From Leuctra nigra (Eukaryota; Arthropoda; Insecta; Plecoptera; Leuctridae), in NCBI GenBank assembly GCA_934045905.1, contig OW203766.1, positions 21,942,309 through 22,006,308 of the forward strand: a DNA stretch of 64,000 bases. Direction: 5' to 3'. The notes below the pieces were generated by a model. The model searched no databases and was not told where the DNA came from. It saw nothing but the letters and a program-made list of their open reading frames with translations. Made by a program: the position numbers and the translations under genes. Below are positions 32,093 through 44,542 of this stretch, in pieces (position 1 is the first letter of the stretch; every line of letters starts with the position of its first letter).

Positions 32093-34056
32093 CTACGACC
32101 AAAGGTATTTCATACAAATGGGGGCAAATACTTTTTTATAATATTGATTAATGTAACCAAGTGATTCCACTACAAAATTTTGATCATATGAAATTAATTC
32201 TACAAATAATCCCTTGGTCGTCCAGACAATAAAGTCACATTTGTGAACTTTTGTTACATGCATTTGTAACTGTATCTGCATATAATATTTGTGATTTTTC
32301 ATGAGGGACATATTCTTGATGTAGGTAGCACTGGTAGGTGATTGAAATCGTACACTGTACGGGCACTTTACTTCAACAAGTAGAGTGCGCTCCTTGGTGA
32401 TTCCATCGGGAGATGCTGCCAAGTAATTGTCAAAAGTGTCAATGAAAATACCACACTTGTCGATTTTCTCGTTAATGAGGTCTTCATAAGCTTTTATTGC
32501 TCGACTCTCATTTTGCTTTCCCCAAATGATGGATTTGGCCTTGAGAACGGGCTGTGGATGGACTTGCCGAAGTGCAGGACCAGTTGCCCAGTTCTGTGCC
32601 CGGGCTGTCCGCACCACATCAGCCGCCATGGAACCAGTGATCCTAGTCTGTCGAAGCTCTTTCCAAAGCTGGCAATCAGATTGCTTCCTAGTTTTTACTT
32701 CGTAGATCTTGATCTCTGTGTTACTGACTAAATTGATGCGATCGAGATTGAGGACCGCCAGTGAGTCTTTCAGGTAGGCACCATGATCATGTAAATATCC
32801 ATGGATGTCGACTGTCCGGTTCTCCAACACAGCGGTAGAGCAGCGCTCATTGATGATCCGGTTGCAAAACTCTGCTGTACGATCTTGCTCGGGGACAGAC
32901 GTCGGCTCAACTCCCAGCATTTCATCAATCGTCACCTTTTCAAGTTTTCTTCCACTCGATGGAGGCTTGTGCCAGACTTGCAGCTTGCTGGTGACAGCAA
33001 CATTCTCTAAACTTTCACCTTACGAAAAAGAAAAATTATTAGATTAAACAAGAGATTAATTGTTTAATTGTCACAGGTAGGTAGGTATTGAAATTTAATG
33101 TTCACATTTGATGAAATCTCTGTCATTTAGTTTAGGCTAAGAAGCTAAAGCTAAAAAAAATTCAAATACTATAGAAAATCATTTAAATTTAGTTTCTTCG
33201 AACATTATGAAATTCACAAACCTGTTATCGAGAAGTGCTCGATCAAATGTGCCAGAGCTGACACATGCTTGCATGCTGCGGAGTTGCCCTGGCCAGCAGG
33301 GCATGCACAATTGGCTTGTGCAATGCAAGGTTCTGTCCCAAGTTGAATGTGTAAATTTACTTTGTAGTCCACTGATGTTTTAGTTTGGGCCGAGCACAGA
33401 CATTTGAAAAAGTAATCATTGTGAAATTTAGAATAAACAACATTCTTGACAAACTTGTTCATGCACAGAGCTCGGCCTTTTTTTTGTCCGGCAACAGCAC
33501 TTCGCTCTTCAAACCAGACATCTATCACACTTAGGGTAAATTCTTCTAAATCTCTCTTGTTTAGGTTGTCTGTAATTCCTTCAAATTGATCTTCGTTTGG
33601 GAATGGTGCACTGCTGTTTCCAGGAATTACTGTTGTCGTAAACAACTTTTTGTCTAGTTGATTTTCATCCCATATTTTCAACCTATGACATTAAAAATAA
33701 TTGTCTGTTTTGGATGATCATTAAACAATGTAGCTTACCTTAATACCTAATGATATTTAGGTACTAAAAGAAACTACCTACCCACTAGAATCTATGGCAC
33801 AATCAAGTTCAAAATTTCATAAAGCATCAAATGTAGGTAGGTACCTAGGTAGGTATTAATTTTTCAAAAGGCATAGTCTTGCTTGTTATTACAAAAGTAT
33901 GTTTTGAGAGTTGAGATATGAATTAAATAGCACATTGTGCCAAGTTTCTTACCTCTCTTGTAATGTTGCTTTTGATCCACTTAATTTTGCACCATATTCT
34001 CTTAATTTAACTTTTAAATCTGCAACTGTAGTTTTATTTTCACATTTATCCACCAT
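32093..34056 (-). CDS. SAP-SWIM-YqaJ nuclease protein of the transposon
   Basis: Three exons join in phase: 34056-33953, 33682-33222 and 33018-32093, giving 496 residues. Exon 1 encodes a SAP-type DNA-binding helix-turn-helix (TVADLKVKLREYG, LSGSKATLQERL across the join). Exon 2 contains a SWIM zinc finger, CAC then CKH (about Cys160, Cys162, Cys172, His174). Exon 3 is a YqaJ-type nuclease of the lambda-exonuclease fold: WKELRQTRITGS near 307, Glu359 in WGKQNE, Asp393 in AASPDG, Glu404 and Lys406 in LVEVKCP, then YYMQIQLQM. All YqaJ core residues appear intact. It converges with the transposase gene (590 bp between stops). A second YqaJ-encoding gene is characteristic of ISL2EU elements as I recall; its role in transposition is not established here, and processing DNA ends is an inference. 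Confidence 0.88.
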
Positions 34057-34289
34057 TTTTCAAATTTGAATGAAAGAAAGTCACCGCCACCTATGGTTGA
34101 GCCAGCCAATCGTATACATGTGTGAAGCTAGTTCCGTGCACATTGGTACTATCCACCTTGCTTTGCCCTCAAAACGATTGTGCTGCCATCTGCTGGATGT
34201 TTCGCTTTGCACATGCCCTCAGCCGGCAACGCGTATTGACCAATCATCAGCACCCGTGTCGCGGCGACGCGACACAAAAGATGGGCATG

Positions 34290-34605
34290 GAGGCCAAGTC
34301 TTGAAACTTACGCCTTCAGGACGCAAACGCTCTAGGACGTCATAAAGTCCCATTTACTGTAAGAGTGATCGACATTGAAACATAAAGTCAAGCCACTTAT
34401 TTGATTGTCATCCAGCAATCTATTGGAAACAATTTATTAATATTATAATTATTATTACAGATGTTATTCAGTCATAAAACCTTATTCAAAATTAAGATAA
34501 ACAGTTAACAGTAGATTTCAAGGTCGTCATTCTTACAGTAAATGGGACTTTATGACGTCCGAGAGCGTTTGCGTCCTGAAGGCGTAAGTTTCAAGACTTG
34601 GCCTC
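34290..34605. mobile_element. 316-bp MITE in the transposon right arm
   Basis: Two 76-bp inverted arms (34290-34365 and 34530-34605) are nearly identical, starting GAGGCCAAGTCTTGAAACTT. The flanks carry ATG on both sides, a 3-bp duplication compatible with PIF/Harbinger-type elements. It lies about 230 bp upstream of the YqaJ gene start and is non-coding. Confidence 0.85.
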
Positions 34606-34921
34606 ATGGTTCATCTTTTTCGGTTGCGGCTAGAGATTATAACTGCTGTGATTGCTGATATTTCTTGTTTTCTTGTATTTTACAAGCAATATACCACAAG
34701 AAGAGTATTTATATAAACATTTGTTATATTATGTAGTGCTAATGATTTATTTTCTCTTCTTTAAAATTCAACCTTGAATCAATTCTGTGCATGTTGCTTC
34801 TAGCAGCAACCGTTGCTCTGGCGGACTGTAAACGCAGCTTTAAATAGACAGCACTCCAGTGTGCAGTGAGCCCTTCTCAAGTGAAACGAGACGACAAGGA
34901 AATTTAGAATAACCCCTTAGT

Positions 34922-34985
34922 TCTAGCCAATCAACGCATTCGCGGCGGAAGACATTTCCTAGTAATGAATTCCGCCGGCGGAACT
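34922..34985 (-). repeat. right terminal inverted repeat of the large transposon
   Basis: Inverted counterpart of 21920-21983, 64 bp, ending ...GGCGGAACT. Immediately inside it lies the 25-bp inner inverted repeat (34890-34914). Confidence 0.9.
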
Positions 34986-35285
34986 GTATAGCGGATAGCC
35001 CTACGTATGTTATTTTATGCCAACTCTACTTACCTACTATTCATAGCATTTTAATTTTAAAAGTAGGGCTCAAACAAAAGGTAAACAGTACCTTGAAAGA
35101 AAAGGATTTTCTGATAAATGTTTAATGGTATCATCCCATGAAGTCTGTGAAAAATAGAAGCTGCTAGCACCAACAGTAAAATAAATATTTTGAATTAAGT
35201 TTTTATATTCTTACAATTTCGAAATTTATATACATTTTGAATATTCCCTTTCTCTCCTGTAACCTACTTTGAGGTTGAGCCAGAT

Positions 35286-35707
35286 CAGCGTTGCCAACTT
35301 TTAAAAGTAAAAGTATGGTACAGAACGTGAAAAATTATGGAAATATGCAAAAATTATCGTACGTCCTCAAAATGTAGGAACTATCAGCATTTTTATTTTT
35401 TTTTAAGTTTTTTCAACACTTAGATACCAATTTTGAGACGTTCTGATGTGTATTTTGTTTACAAATTCAACCTTTTATGTTTTTCACACTTTTTCATGAG
35501 CTCAAAAACCTTGCCCCGCAGGGCGTTTTTACGATTTTTGGCTCTTTAGAACCAATTTTGAGACGTTTTGAGGTACGTAATAGTACTATATTCAGTTTCA
35601 CAAAATTATCGTACATTTACCTATTATCGTACAGGCACTATCGTACATCGTACAGAAGGCCAAATTATGGTACAAATACGATAATTATCGTACGGTTGGC
35701 AACGCTG
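35286..35707. mobile_element. hAT-type MITE with ATTATCGTAC motifs
   Basis: Ends CAGCGTTGCCAAC and GTTGGCAACGCTG are flanked by the 8-bp duplication AGCCAGAT (35278-35285, 35708-35715). The interior repeats ATTATCGTAC and its complement, mostly toward the right end. Upstream of the ASPM gene. Confidence 0.88.
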
Positions 35708-36038
35708 AGCCAGATTCAAGGTTTGAATTTCCCTCCATTTGGGTCACAGCCTTCTATTTCATGCAGACATCTACGAACCTTGCATCCGCTCTCGTGGCTC
35801 GTGATTGGCTTAACGATTTAAAGCCCAGTTTAGTGCAAATTGATTGGTGTATTCAAATTGAAAACATCGCTCATTGGTGGACGCCGACGCCGTTTGATTA
35901 CCATTTACTTCTCTCCACAAGAAATGACGGTTGACTGCAGTGCGTTTTGACGCTTGAAGTTTTGTTCATAAAAGTTGTGTTTCTTTACTTTAACTTATCT
36001 AATTTTTTTCTTAAATAACAAATGTATTGAAGTAGTTA

Positions 36039-39000
36039 ATGATGACATCTTTAAAGGTAAGTTTAAGACGACAGAAATTCTCCTAGGTAGACTTAAGTAG
36101 GTAGTACTCGGCCTACCTGTATAGGTTACCTTTGTACCTACCTAGGTCCCATCACCCAAGGATCAGTGGCGGCTATTTGGCTTTACAACAGGTGTTCATT
36201 ACATAGAAGGACGTAGAAGAAAGTACTCTAAGAGGAGAGCCCCCAGCAGATGCGGGGCCGGGGCGCATAACCCCGGATTTTTTTATATCTTTAGTTTGAA
36301 ATTGATGCATTTTTACGTCTTTTGGAGAGCAAAATAATTAGACAAAATATTGAACTTCCTCTTTTAAATAATTTTCTTGGATGATCAGGTGTGCAATTGT
36401 CACACCTTGCACACTGTAATAGCCGCCACTGCCAAGGATGCAATCTTTTATACTACCTATACCTAGGTATTACCTACCTATGTTCAAGTATACCTACCTA
36501 CTTAGGTACACCTAGGAGTTAAAAATTAAAAAATGCATACTTGTTCCAGTTCGTGGTTAGTCCTCCATCGAGAGAAAAGGCGGCTCTGGTGAAACGAAAT
36601 GAGAATGTGGAACCCCCCACAACCCTATATCTTGCACCATTTCAGCCAACACCATATTTGACATTTGCTGATGTTCCAATTGGATCTACCGCCTGTCGGA
36701 AGCTCTCTATCAAAAACTTGGCAGGCTTTCATGTTACGGTAAGTTTCAGAAAACGGAGTGTACCTTAGTAGGTTAGTACCTAGGTACCTATATTATAAGA
36801 CAAAATGTTACATCCAGACTGAACACGATTTGCCAAGGGTTAAGCGGGGCGTGGGGGGCTGGAAATTAACAATTTTCCAACCCTTGCTAGGGGGTTGGAA
36901 AACCCCCTAGACCGGTAGGTAGACCGGAAGGTACCGGTAGGTACCTAAATTAAAATTAACATAAGTAAATTTCATTACAGACAAAGTTCTCAAAGACGCC
37001 TTCATCAACGCATGGCTTTGAGTTTAGTGATGTGAATCTTGAACTAGATCCTAATGAAGAAGGAATAATTACGATTCTGTGGACTCCCAAAGAGCCTGGT
37101 TCATGGAGAGAAACTCTTCGAGTCAACTACATTCAGAATTCTCGTAACGATCTGCCAGTTAACATTCAGTTCAATGCCGTGAAGCCAGCCAAGGTACAGT
37201 CCATTGATTTTTAAAGTTAATTTACTGCCAAAACGGTTGTTTATACTTTTTGTAGGCAGGGCCAGTTGTTTATGGTTTCCACGATAAACGCGAAATGTTT
37301 AGAAACATGAATTTTCTGTCATATCTTTACGTTTCATACACTCCTGATTCCAAATATATGTATCTTTTTCTCACGAATTTTCGCGAAATTTGAGTTTTGA
37401 CGCGATATTGACGAATTCTCGCGATTTCACGCGATTTTGTCCCAAAGCTACGTGTTTTGCAACATTTCCCGATTCCCAGTACCTACCTATATATTTTACG
37501 AAAATTTCCTCGATCTGTGTCAAAAGTACCACGAAGTAGAAAGAATCACACTGTTTTCTTAGTAATTGCCAGCTGTCAGTGCCAGCCAAAGAGTGTATGG
37601 GGGTGCCAGCTGATTGGCTGCTGAGCATGGAATGACGCATCTACATGACCTTGAACAGGGGTGCGCATGTGCACGCGCCGAGTCTCGCTAGTGAGAGGTC
37701 GCTCGCGCGTCATGTTTCACACTTATTCTTACAAAAATAGTTTTTTTCCATTTCACCACCAATCGCGAAAATTAACATAATTATCACCACCAATTCACCA
37801 CTTTCAGAATGTTGAAAACCAATTTTGGCTTTTTTTATCACCACAAACAACTGGCTCTGTTTATAGGTAACTTGAAGCATTGAACTAGACAGACGGCCAA
37901 TCAGTAGGGGAAGTCACATGGCTCATGTTGTGTTACGCTACAAACAATGTTCATCTTTCCTCAAATCAAATGCTAGCGTCTAAACTGAAACTAAACCTAA
38001 CTTATAGCTACTTTACTCCTAAGGTATGAATCTCTTCCAACTTAACATTATTTATTGATCTCTTTTCAGAAACTTAAAAGACCTGAATCCAGGACTACTC
38101 AGCAAATCCTCAAACCTATTCGTAGAGTATTTCAAATGCCCCAAACACAAAATAAAGTTCAAAACATGAAAACAATCACCGAGTTACCAGAAAACCGCCG
38201 CGAGACGTATTCGAAACTGGACTTGCCAGCTTCGTCTAATGGAGAAGACAAGGAAAATTCAATGAAACCGATAAAATCTATTACAAACTCAAAAAATCTT
38301 CTTGCCAATCGCCAACTGCTTGGCCCATCCGAGAGTACTAACAAGAAAGTGGCTGAGACTTCAGTGAAGTGTGAGGATGCACCAATCAGCCTGTCTCCAC
38401 TTGCTCGGAAGATGCGCCCACCATCCGCCGAAAGTGTTTCATGTCGACCATCACGTCGGTCGAGGAGTGTTGATTTGTCTTCTCCTCAACCCACTAATAA
38501 CCGAAGATCACAGAGCGCTGTTCGTACGTTGACAGATTTCACTCATGACTCCAGTTTCCTTCGTCATCTCGATTCTGACTTCACATTCACCGAACCTGGT
38601 GATTACAATGGACCTTCAATCGATCTGTCTGACCTTGAAAGTCCCTTCACTCAAAATCGTAGATCTACATTCTTGGTAACTGATGGAGATTTAACCTCTC
38701 GAGATCATTTCTGTGCCCTAAAGGACAAGATTCTTCCATCCTGCGACGATCTTCAATCTCCGCTACGCCGAACTACGTACTTGGCATCCGAGATTGCTGA
38801 TGCCACCGATCAGTTTCGCCCTGTGGTAGGAAACCGTCTGCCCCCATGTGACATAGCATCGTCTCCGCTCCGTCGAACCACATACCTGACATCTGACCTT
38901 GAGACCTCGACCCAGTTCCGTCCTGTAATCGACAACTGTTTGCCTCCTTGCGATGTTACGTCATCTCCTTTACGTCGCACTACATATCTAGCATCAGATG

Positions 39001-42000
39001 CAATGCCTTCGCTGAATAAGTCTGTCGATGATAATCTGCGTACGCCTTCTCCTACCCCCAGATTCAATTTTTCTGATATTGCTTCTCCAAGTCCATTTGT
39101 TTTGCCACCGACTGGCAGAAGTTCTCGGAAAAAAATTAGAAAGAGTTCATACACTTTGAATCAAATTGAAGAGTCTTGCGTTTTGTACTCGACTGGAAAG
39201 AGAAGTGTTGTGAAGACTTCCAGCACTGTAACCAGAATCACCAGTTCATCCGACTCCAACATTCCCGACAGCCTCGATGAAGGTGACTCTCCGAAGATGG
39301 AAAGTCGGTTTGCGAAACAGATTGATGACTTTTGCGCTCGTTTGGACAGCTCCGATTTGTTCAAAGATACGCCAGTCAAAGCCAAGTCAACGAGTCAACT
39401 TCGTTCAGAGATACCTTTAAAAGAAACTGATGCGCTACATGTTTCACCGTTGACTCTGGCAGACAAAATGATGCGACGCTGCAGCAGTGAAACCTTCACA
39501 CTTTCTCCATCGGACGCATACCTTCGCCGAGATGCATCGATATTGGAGGATGATGCATTTTATTTGGATGTAAATAATTGCAGCAAAGAAACTTACACCA
39601 AGTCTCCAGCACCGCATCAACAGGAAGTTTTAATCCTACCACAAGATGATTCCTTCACGAAGAGTCTACCAAGAACTCAGGAAAGCGCCGCTAGCGTTAT
39701 TGGTGCAGGACTATGGCTCAAGACGTCGAGTAAAAGTAAATCTCCGGGTCCGGTTGCTGCCATCACTCCAGCGATCACCCCGGCTTATGGCCTACGCAGC
39801 CGATCAGTGAGCAATGTGCCGACAAGTGATTTTAAGGTGCCTGCCTCACGTGCCGGAAAAGGTAAGAGTCATAAGCATAAGCATATGCCATAAGCAGTTC
39901 TGCCATTTAAGAGTTGCAACATCTGCACAAGTAACTGGTGCACAAGTCTCGTGTGCATAGGGACGATAAATGAGTGAAATGCATGATTAAAATATTTACT
40001 TATTAATTAGTTTTGTTTTTTTGGAATAATAAATTGCCCACCCTTAGTAATATCAAGTTCATTTAGAGAAACATTGTGGAGAAGGATAGGTAGGCAAATG
40101 TTTTTAAAATCTAGATATTGTAGAAGGTAATATAATATACCTAGGAGGCTATTATTTTGTTAGTAATCTGATGATTCTGTGGAACACGAAACCTGAGACT
40201 TAAATTGTACCTTTTAGGCTTTTAGGTACTTTGCCAATTTATTTCAAGTTAATCTGTAGCTTTATTGACCTCGTACATAATTGTGTTAATCTTAGTTACC
40301 TACATTGAAACAGTCATTGTTAAAATCATTGTTAGTTGTAAGTGATCGACAGATAGCCTTTAAGACTTTGTGGGTTTTTTATTGTAGGTATATTATTTTT
40401 TCTGTATGTTTTTGGGTGCTAATAAACAACTACTCACTAATTTTACTGGTGGTTTATTATGTTGCTACTCCTGCTTTTCATTTATTTGAACAAAGTGCAT
40501 TAGATTCTTTTTAAAGTAAAACTATAGTCCGAGTCAACTAATGATGCAGGTATCATCATTAGTTGACTCCGACTCTAGTTTAACTTCCAACGAGATAAAC
40601 GAGTCAAGTTAAATAGTACTTTGCTTTCTGTCACTCTGGTACAGTGGGAATTACTACTTCTGCTAGTGCGTCAGCTGATAGAGCCTTTGTGAAACCATCT
40701 GTTGGGGTAGGCAAGGGGGGTAAGAAGCTTGCCCCCTTGACCTCATCGAAGAGCTGCAGTAAGCTGATATCAATCAAACGAGCTCGAGCTGCCATTCGAT
40801 CATTGTCGTTTCTAACGCCAAGGAAAGAAACACCAAGTAAGTTAAATTTTTAAACATTGATAGTCATTTAGCTCACTTTTGAATACGATTTTAATGATTT
40901 TAAAATATCTGTTATAAATAATAATATTTATAATGTTAATAGATTGTTTTAATAGTTTGTTGTATGGCAATCTAATAAGTGGTGGATTGACTTTATGTTT
41001 CAAGGTCATCAGTCTAACAGTAAATGGCCGGATCTTATATTAATTTTAGACAATGAATCATACCATTTCCTTGCAGAAAGCAACATACAATCCAGCTCGC
41101 TCTCAATACCGAATCCTGACGATGGAGACTTCCTCTACGCTCTTGCCAACCCGAACCCATTCGCAGCTACAACTTGCGTGGATCCGTTCGTAATGAGTCA
41201 CGTTTATCACAGCGATGAGTGGCTCTCCGTGCAAGAGAGGGACTTCGTCAAGTTACTCAATGATCTGCTCACGCCTGCCGACGAGTTGGATAGCAATGCG
41301 GAGCCACCTAAAGGTAGACAAATAATCCACCCACTCTGCCCTGCAATTTTGTTTTTCAGAACGGGTGACACTACTTTTTTTTTAAATGTTAAGTCAGATC
41401 TTGTTCTAGTTTAGATTTTTTAGGATCTAGACAATAGGTCTTGCAAGATCTTTCTAGAAATTGCAAGATTTTTCAGCAGGATGGTAGTTCTATTTTTGAA
41501 ATTCTTTTGTTAGAAAGTGTATCAGCCAATAGAATCTAGCCTACTGGGGCTGAATTCACGAAAGGTATTAACTGCGAATACGAATTATCTTTTGATTTAA
41601 TACCAAAAACACCATGTTAAATGAAAGATAACACCAAAGGGCAAAGATAGTACGTATTAGGAGAAAATATTTTTTTGTGAATCTGGCCCCTGGTTCTTAA
41701 TTTAGTCCAAGAATTTTCTCCCCGATATTTTGATTTTCTCATAATCATTTCTCACTTCTTTCAGGAATATGGCTCCTGTTCTTAGTCCTGTTCTGTTTTT
41801 TGTTTTTCTCTTGATGAGAAATAAATTTCCTTTGCAATACCTCATTAATACCAGATCTGGCTTATGTATTCAATTTAAAGAATTAAAAATTGTCTTATGA
41901 AAGTTTGTAACGATGATGGTCGTCAACATAACACTGTGTTTCCGAATGCAGTGGACCTTGCGTCGATGTGGCAACAGAGCTGCCGCAAGGCCGCCCCCAC

Positions 42001-44511
42001 GCTGGCACCGAGCGTGGAAGCTGTCTCCTCGCGCGTGATCACTCTCGGACGACTGGACGCAGTGCGCAAGGCATGCGCGCAGCTGTATCGCTCGCCGGAC
42101 GTCGCTGCGGTTCTCACCAAGGTTGTGGGGCACGTCGACAAGGGACTGATTGCAATACGCAAGGACCGGCAGATTCATCTGGACGTGGGCCTCAAGTCCA
42201 CTGTCTTAGGTAGGTATTTACTATTGGATAGTGGCATCATTACATAATATGTGAATTGTTTAGGATCCGTTTTCAATACTTGGTTGTAAATTTAAAAAGT
42301 TGATTAGGCTATAATTGCCATGGCAACAGTCAATCACATTCCTAGAATAGCCAGAGTCCTATAATTTAACATAAATATAAAAATAGTAGGTCTAATAAGT
42401 AATAACATTCTCCAGATATGCTGTCTATGCACAATCATTCCATTCCATGAAAACTTTCAGCCCTATACTTTCCCCGTCATTAGGTAGTTCAAAACAATGA
42501 CAACATTATACAGGACTACAAGTGCAGGGAATGTTAATTCAAAATTTCATTTCAACGTTTAGAATTTGATTTATTTCCATCCAAGAACAATACATTACAC
42601 TATACCGTATTAACTCGTGTATAAGACGCAATTTTATGTCAATATTTTGATTCTGAAAACAGCCCTGCGTCTTATACACGCATACCAAGCTTTTTTCCCA
42701 GTAAATCCAAGGTGGATGTTTGTAAACAGAGCTGTGGTAGACTGCCACATGTTGTCTATCTCTGCCTTTCCCTCTCACTCTGTCTGGACTACTCATACTG
42801 TGTCTAGACACAACACTAAATTAACATATTACATTTTTGCAACAAAATGTTTTCCCTTGCATTTTGATCAGGAGACAAAATATATGTTTACGTCTGAAAA
42901 ACATTGCTCTGACAGACATAAAATAGACAAAACACTGTTGAATGGCGATCTTAATGGAAGGGGAGGAGAGGAGTTGGGTTTGTTTTGGAATGCAGAGGAA
43001 AGGCAGGTGCATGCCTCTTAGAGCAAGCAACAGCTGCTGGGAAGACACTCCCCTCCCCCCTTTCTCAGAAGCAGGAAATTACTGTTTGTTTACAACAAGT
43101 TGGCAGTGATTTTCATTCAAATAGCTCAGTTAGCTGGAAAACCAACATTTAGATGGATATCATGTATACAAACACACACTGTTTTTCTTCATTTACTGCG
43201 TCTTATACACGCATGCTAAATGTTTTCTTAAAATAGACTTCTCAAAACAAGGGTGCGTCTTATACACGAGTGCGTCTTATACACGAGTTAATACGGTAAT
43301 TTGAATTACAAAAATAATGCATTTCAGTGAGTTGATTGATCTAGAATTGTAGAAAATGTACATTTAGTAAACAGCATGCAGAGCTTCTGTGTCTTAGGTA
43401 TGTTTTTTTTAATAAATAAATAAATAATAATAATAAATAAATATCGCGACCCTGCTTCCAACTACTGTCGGGTCAGGGGGTGGGATGATCCCACCAATGT
43501 TCTAGGGCACTTGTGATCTCAGAGCCGACTTGCCAAGTCCGACACTCCACACTTCTTTAATCTCTTCTTCCACTTCTTCAGCCTCCTCTCTTTCCACCAG
43601 TTCCCTCCATCTGGTGGAAAGAGTCCAAAAATATTCAATTTTCAATTTTCGTTTATATTTTTTATCTGTGAATCTGTCTTCTAGTTTTTACTTTTTTCCA
43701 ACTTTAAAACAGCAATCACTCCCTTAGGTCACATCAACTGGGTTTAGCATAAAATAACTCATATTTTCAGGAAGAAATTAGGTAAAATAATATGTAAAAA
43801 TTGTCAACATGCCTTAAAAGTGTTGCAGTCCAGTCCCGCCTCTATATGACATTGTACAGTAAACCCTCGTTATTTCGAACTCGGATAATTCGAATTTGAG
43901 GTTAATTCGAACTATCTGGGTGGTCCCAGTGGCCAGAATAGGGTTTTCTATGTTATTTCATTTTGATAATTCGAATTTTAGGTTATTTCGAAATTCGAAT
44001 TGAATTAAAGTCCCAGCCCATGTATTTACTTGGATAAAATTGCTTTAATTCGAATTTTTCTTCAAAAGTGTGGGTTTGTATAAAATTCATAACGCGTGAT
44101 ATATTACGCGCAATAACTTGGAGCCAGCGCCATGCGCCGCAGGCAGAATAGGGGGGTGCGCCGCAGCGGGCTGCTCAGAGCATGGCTCGCGCACAAGCGC
44201 GGCGTGGCTCGGCTATCCTCGTGTTTTAGATCGGGTGCGTCCGCCTCGGCTATCCTCGTGTGTTCGATCGGGTGCGTCCGCCTCTAGACTTACTGACGAC
44301 GTGGCGACTGGCGGCATTTCACCCCTCACGCCTCGAGCTAGACTAGCTAGCCTAAACAAACAAGTGTGGCTGTGTCAAAGTTTCGTAAACAAGTTTTGAC
44401 GATGGCTCCGAAGAAATACCACGAACTGAAATTAAGTGAGAAGGTGGCGCTTCTAAAAGAAGTAGATTCAATAATATGCACCTTGGCTTCCTTTTCCCCA
44501 ATCCCCTCATC

Positions 44512-44542
<31 letters not shown>

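Larger units (their letters stand above)
21920..34985. mobile_element. large ISL2EU/IS4EU-like DNA transposon with THAP-DDE and YqaJ genes
   Basis: Two 64-bp terminal inverted repeats (21920-21983 and 34922-34985) begin AGTTCCGCCGGCGGAATTCA and differ at only a few positions. A further 25-bp inverted match lies inside (22388-22412 against 34890-34914). Between them are a plus-strand THAP-DDE transposase and a convergent minus-strand SAP-SWIM-YqaJ gene; this gene pair is what I recall for the ISL2EU superfamily. The 13-kb length is inflated by a LINE of about 6.4 kb, a SINE-like insertion of about 0.4 kb and a 316-bp MITE. Outermost bases and the target duplication could not be fixed, since the flanks (GGCTGA / GTATAG) do not match. 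Confidence 0.85.

Noticed and set aside
42617..43021. 134-codon frame in ASPM intron 7
   Set aside because: Lies wholly inside a TA-flanked MITE and has no recognisable transposase motif.
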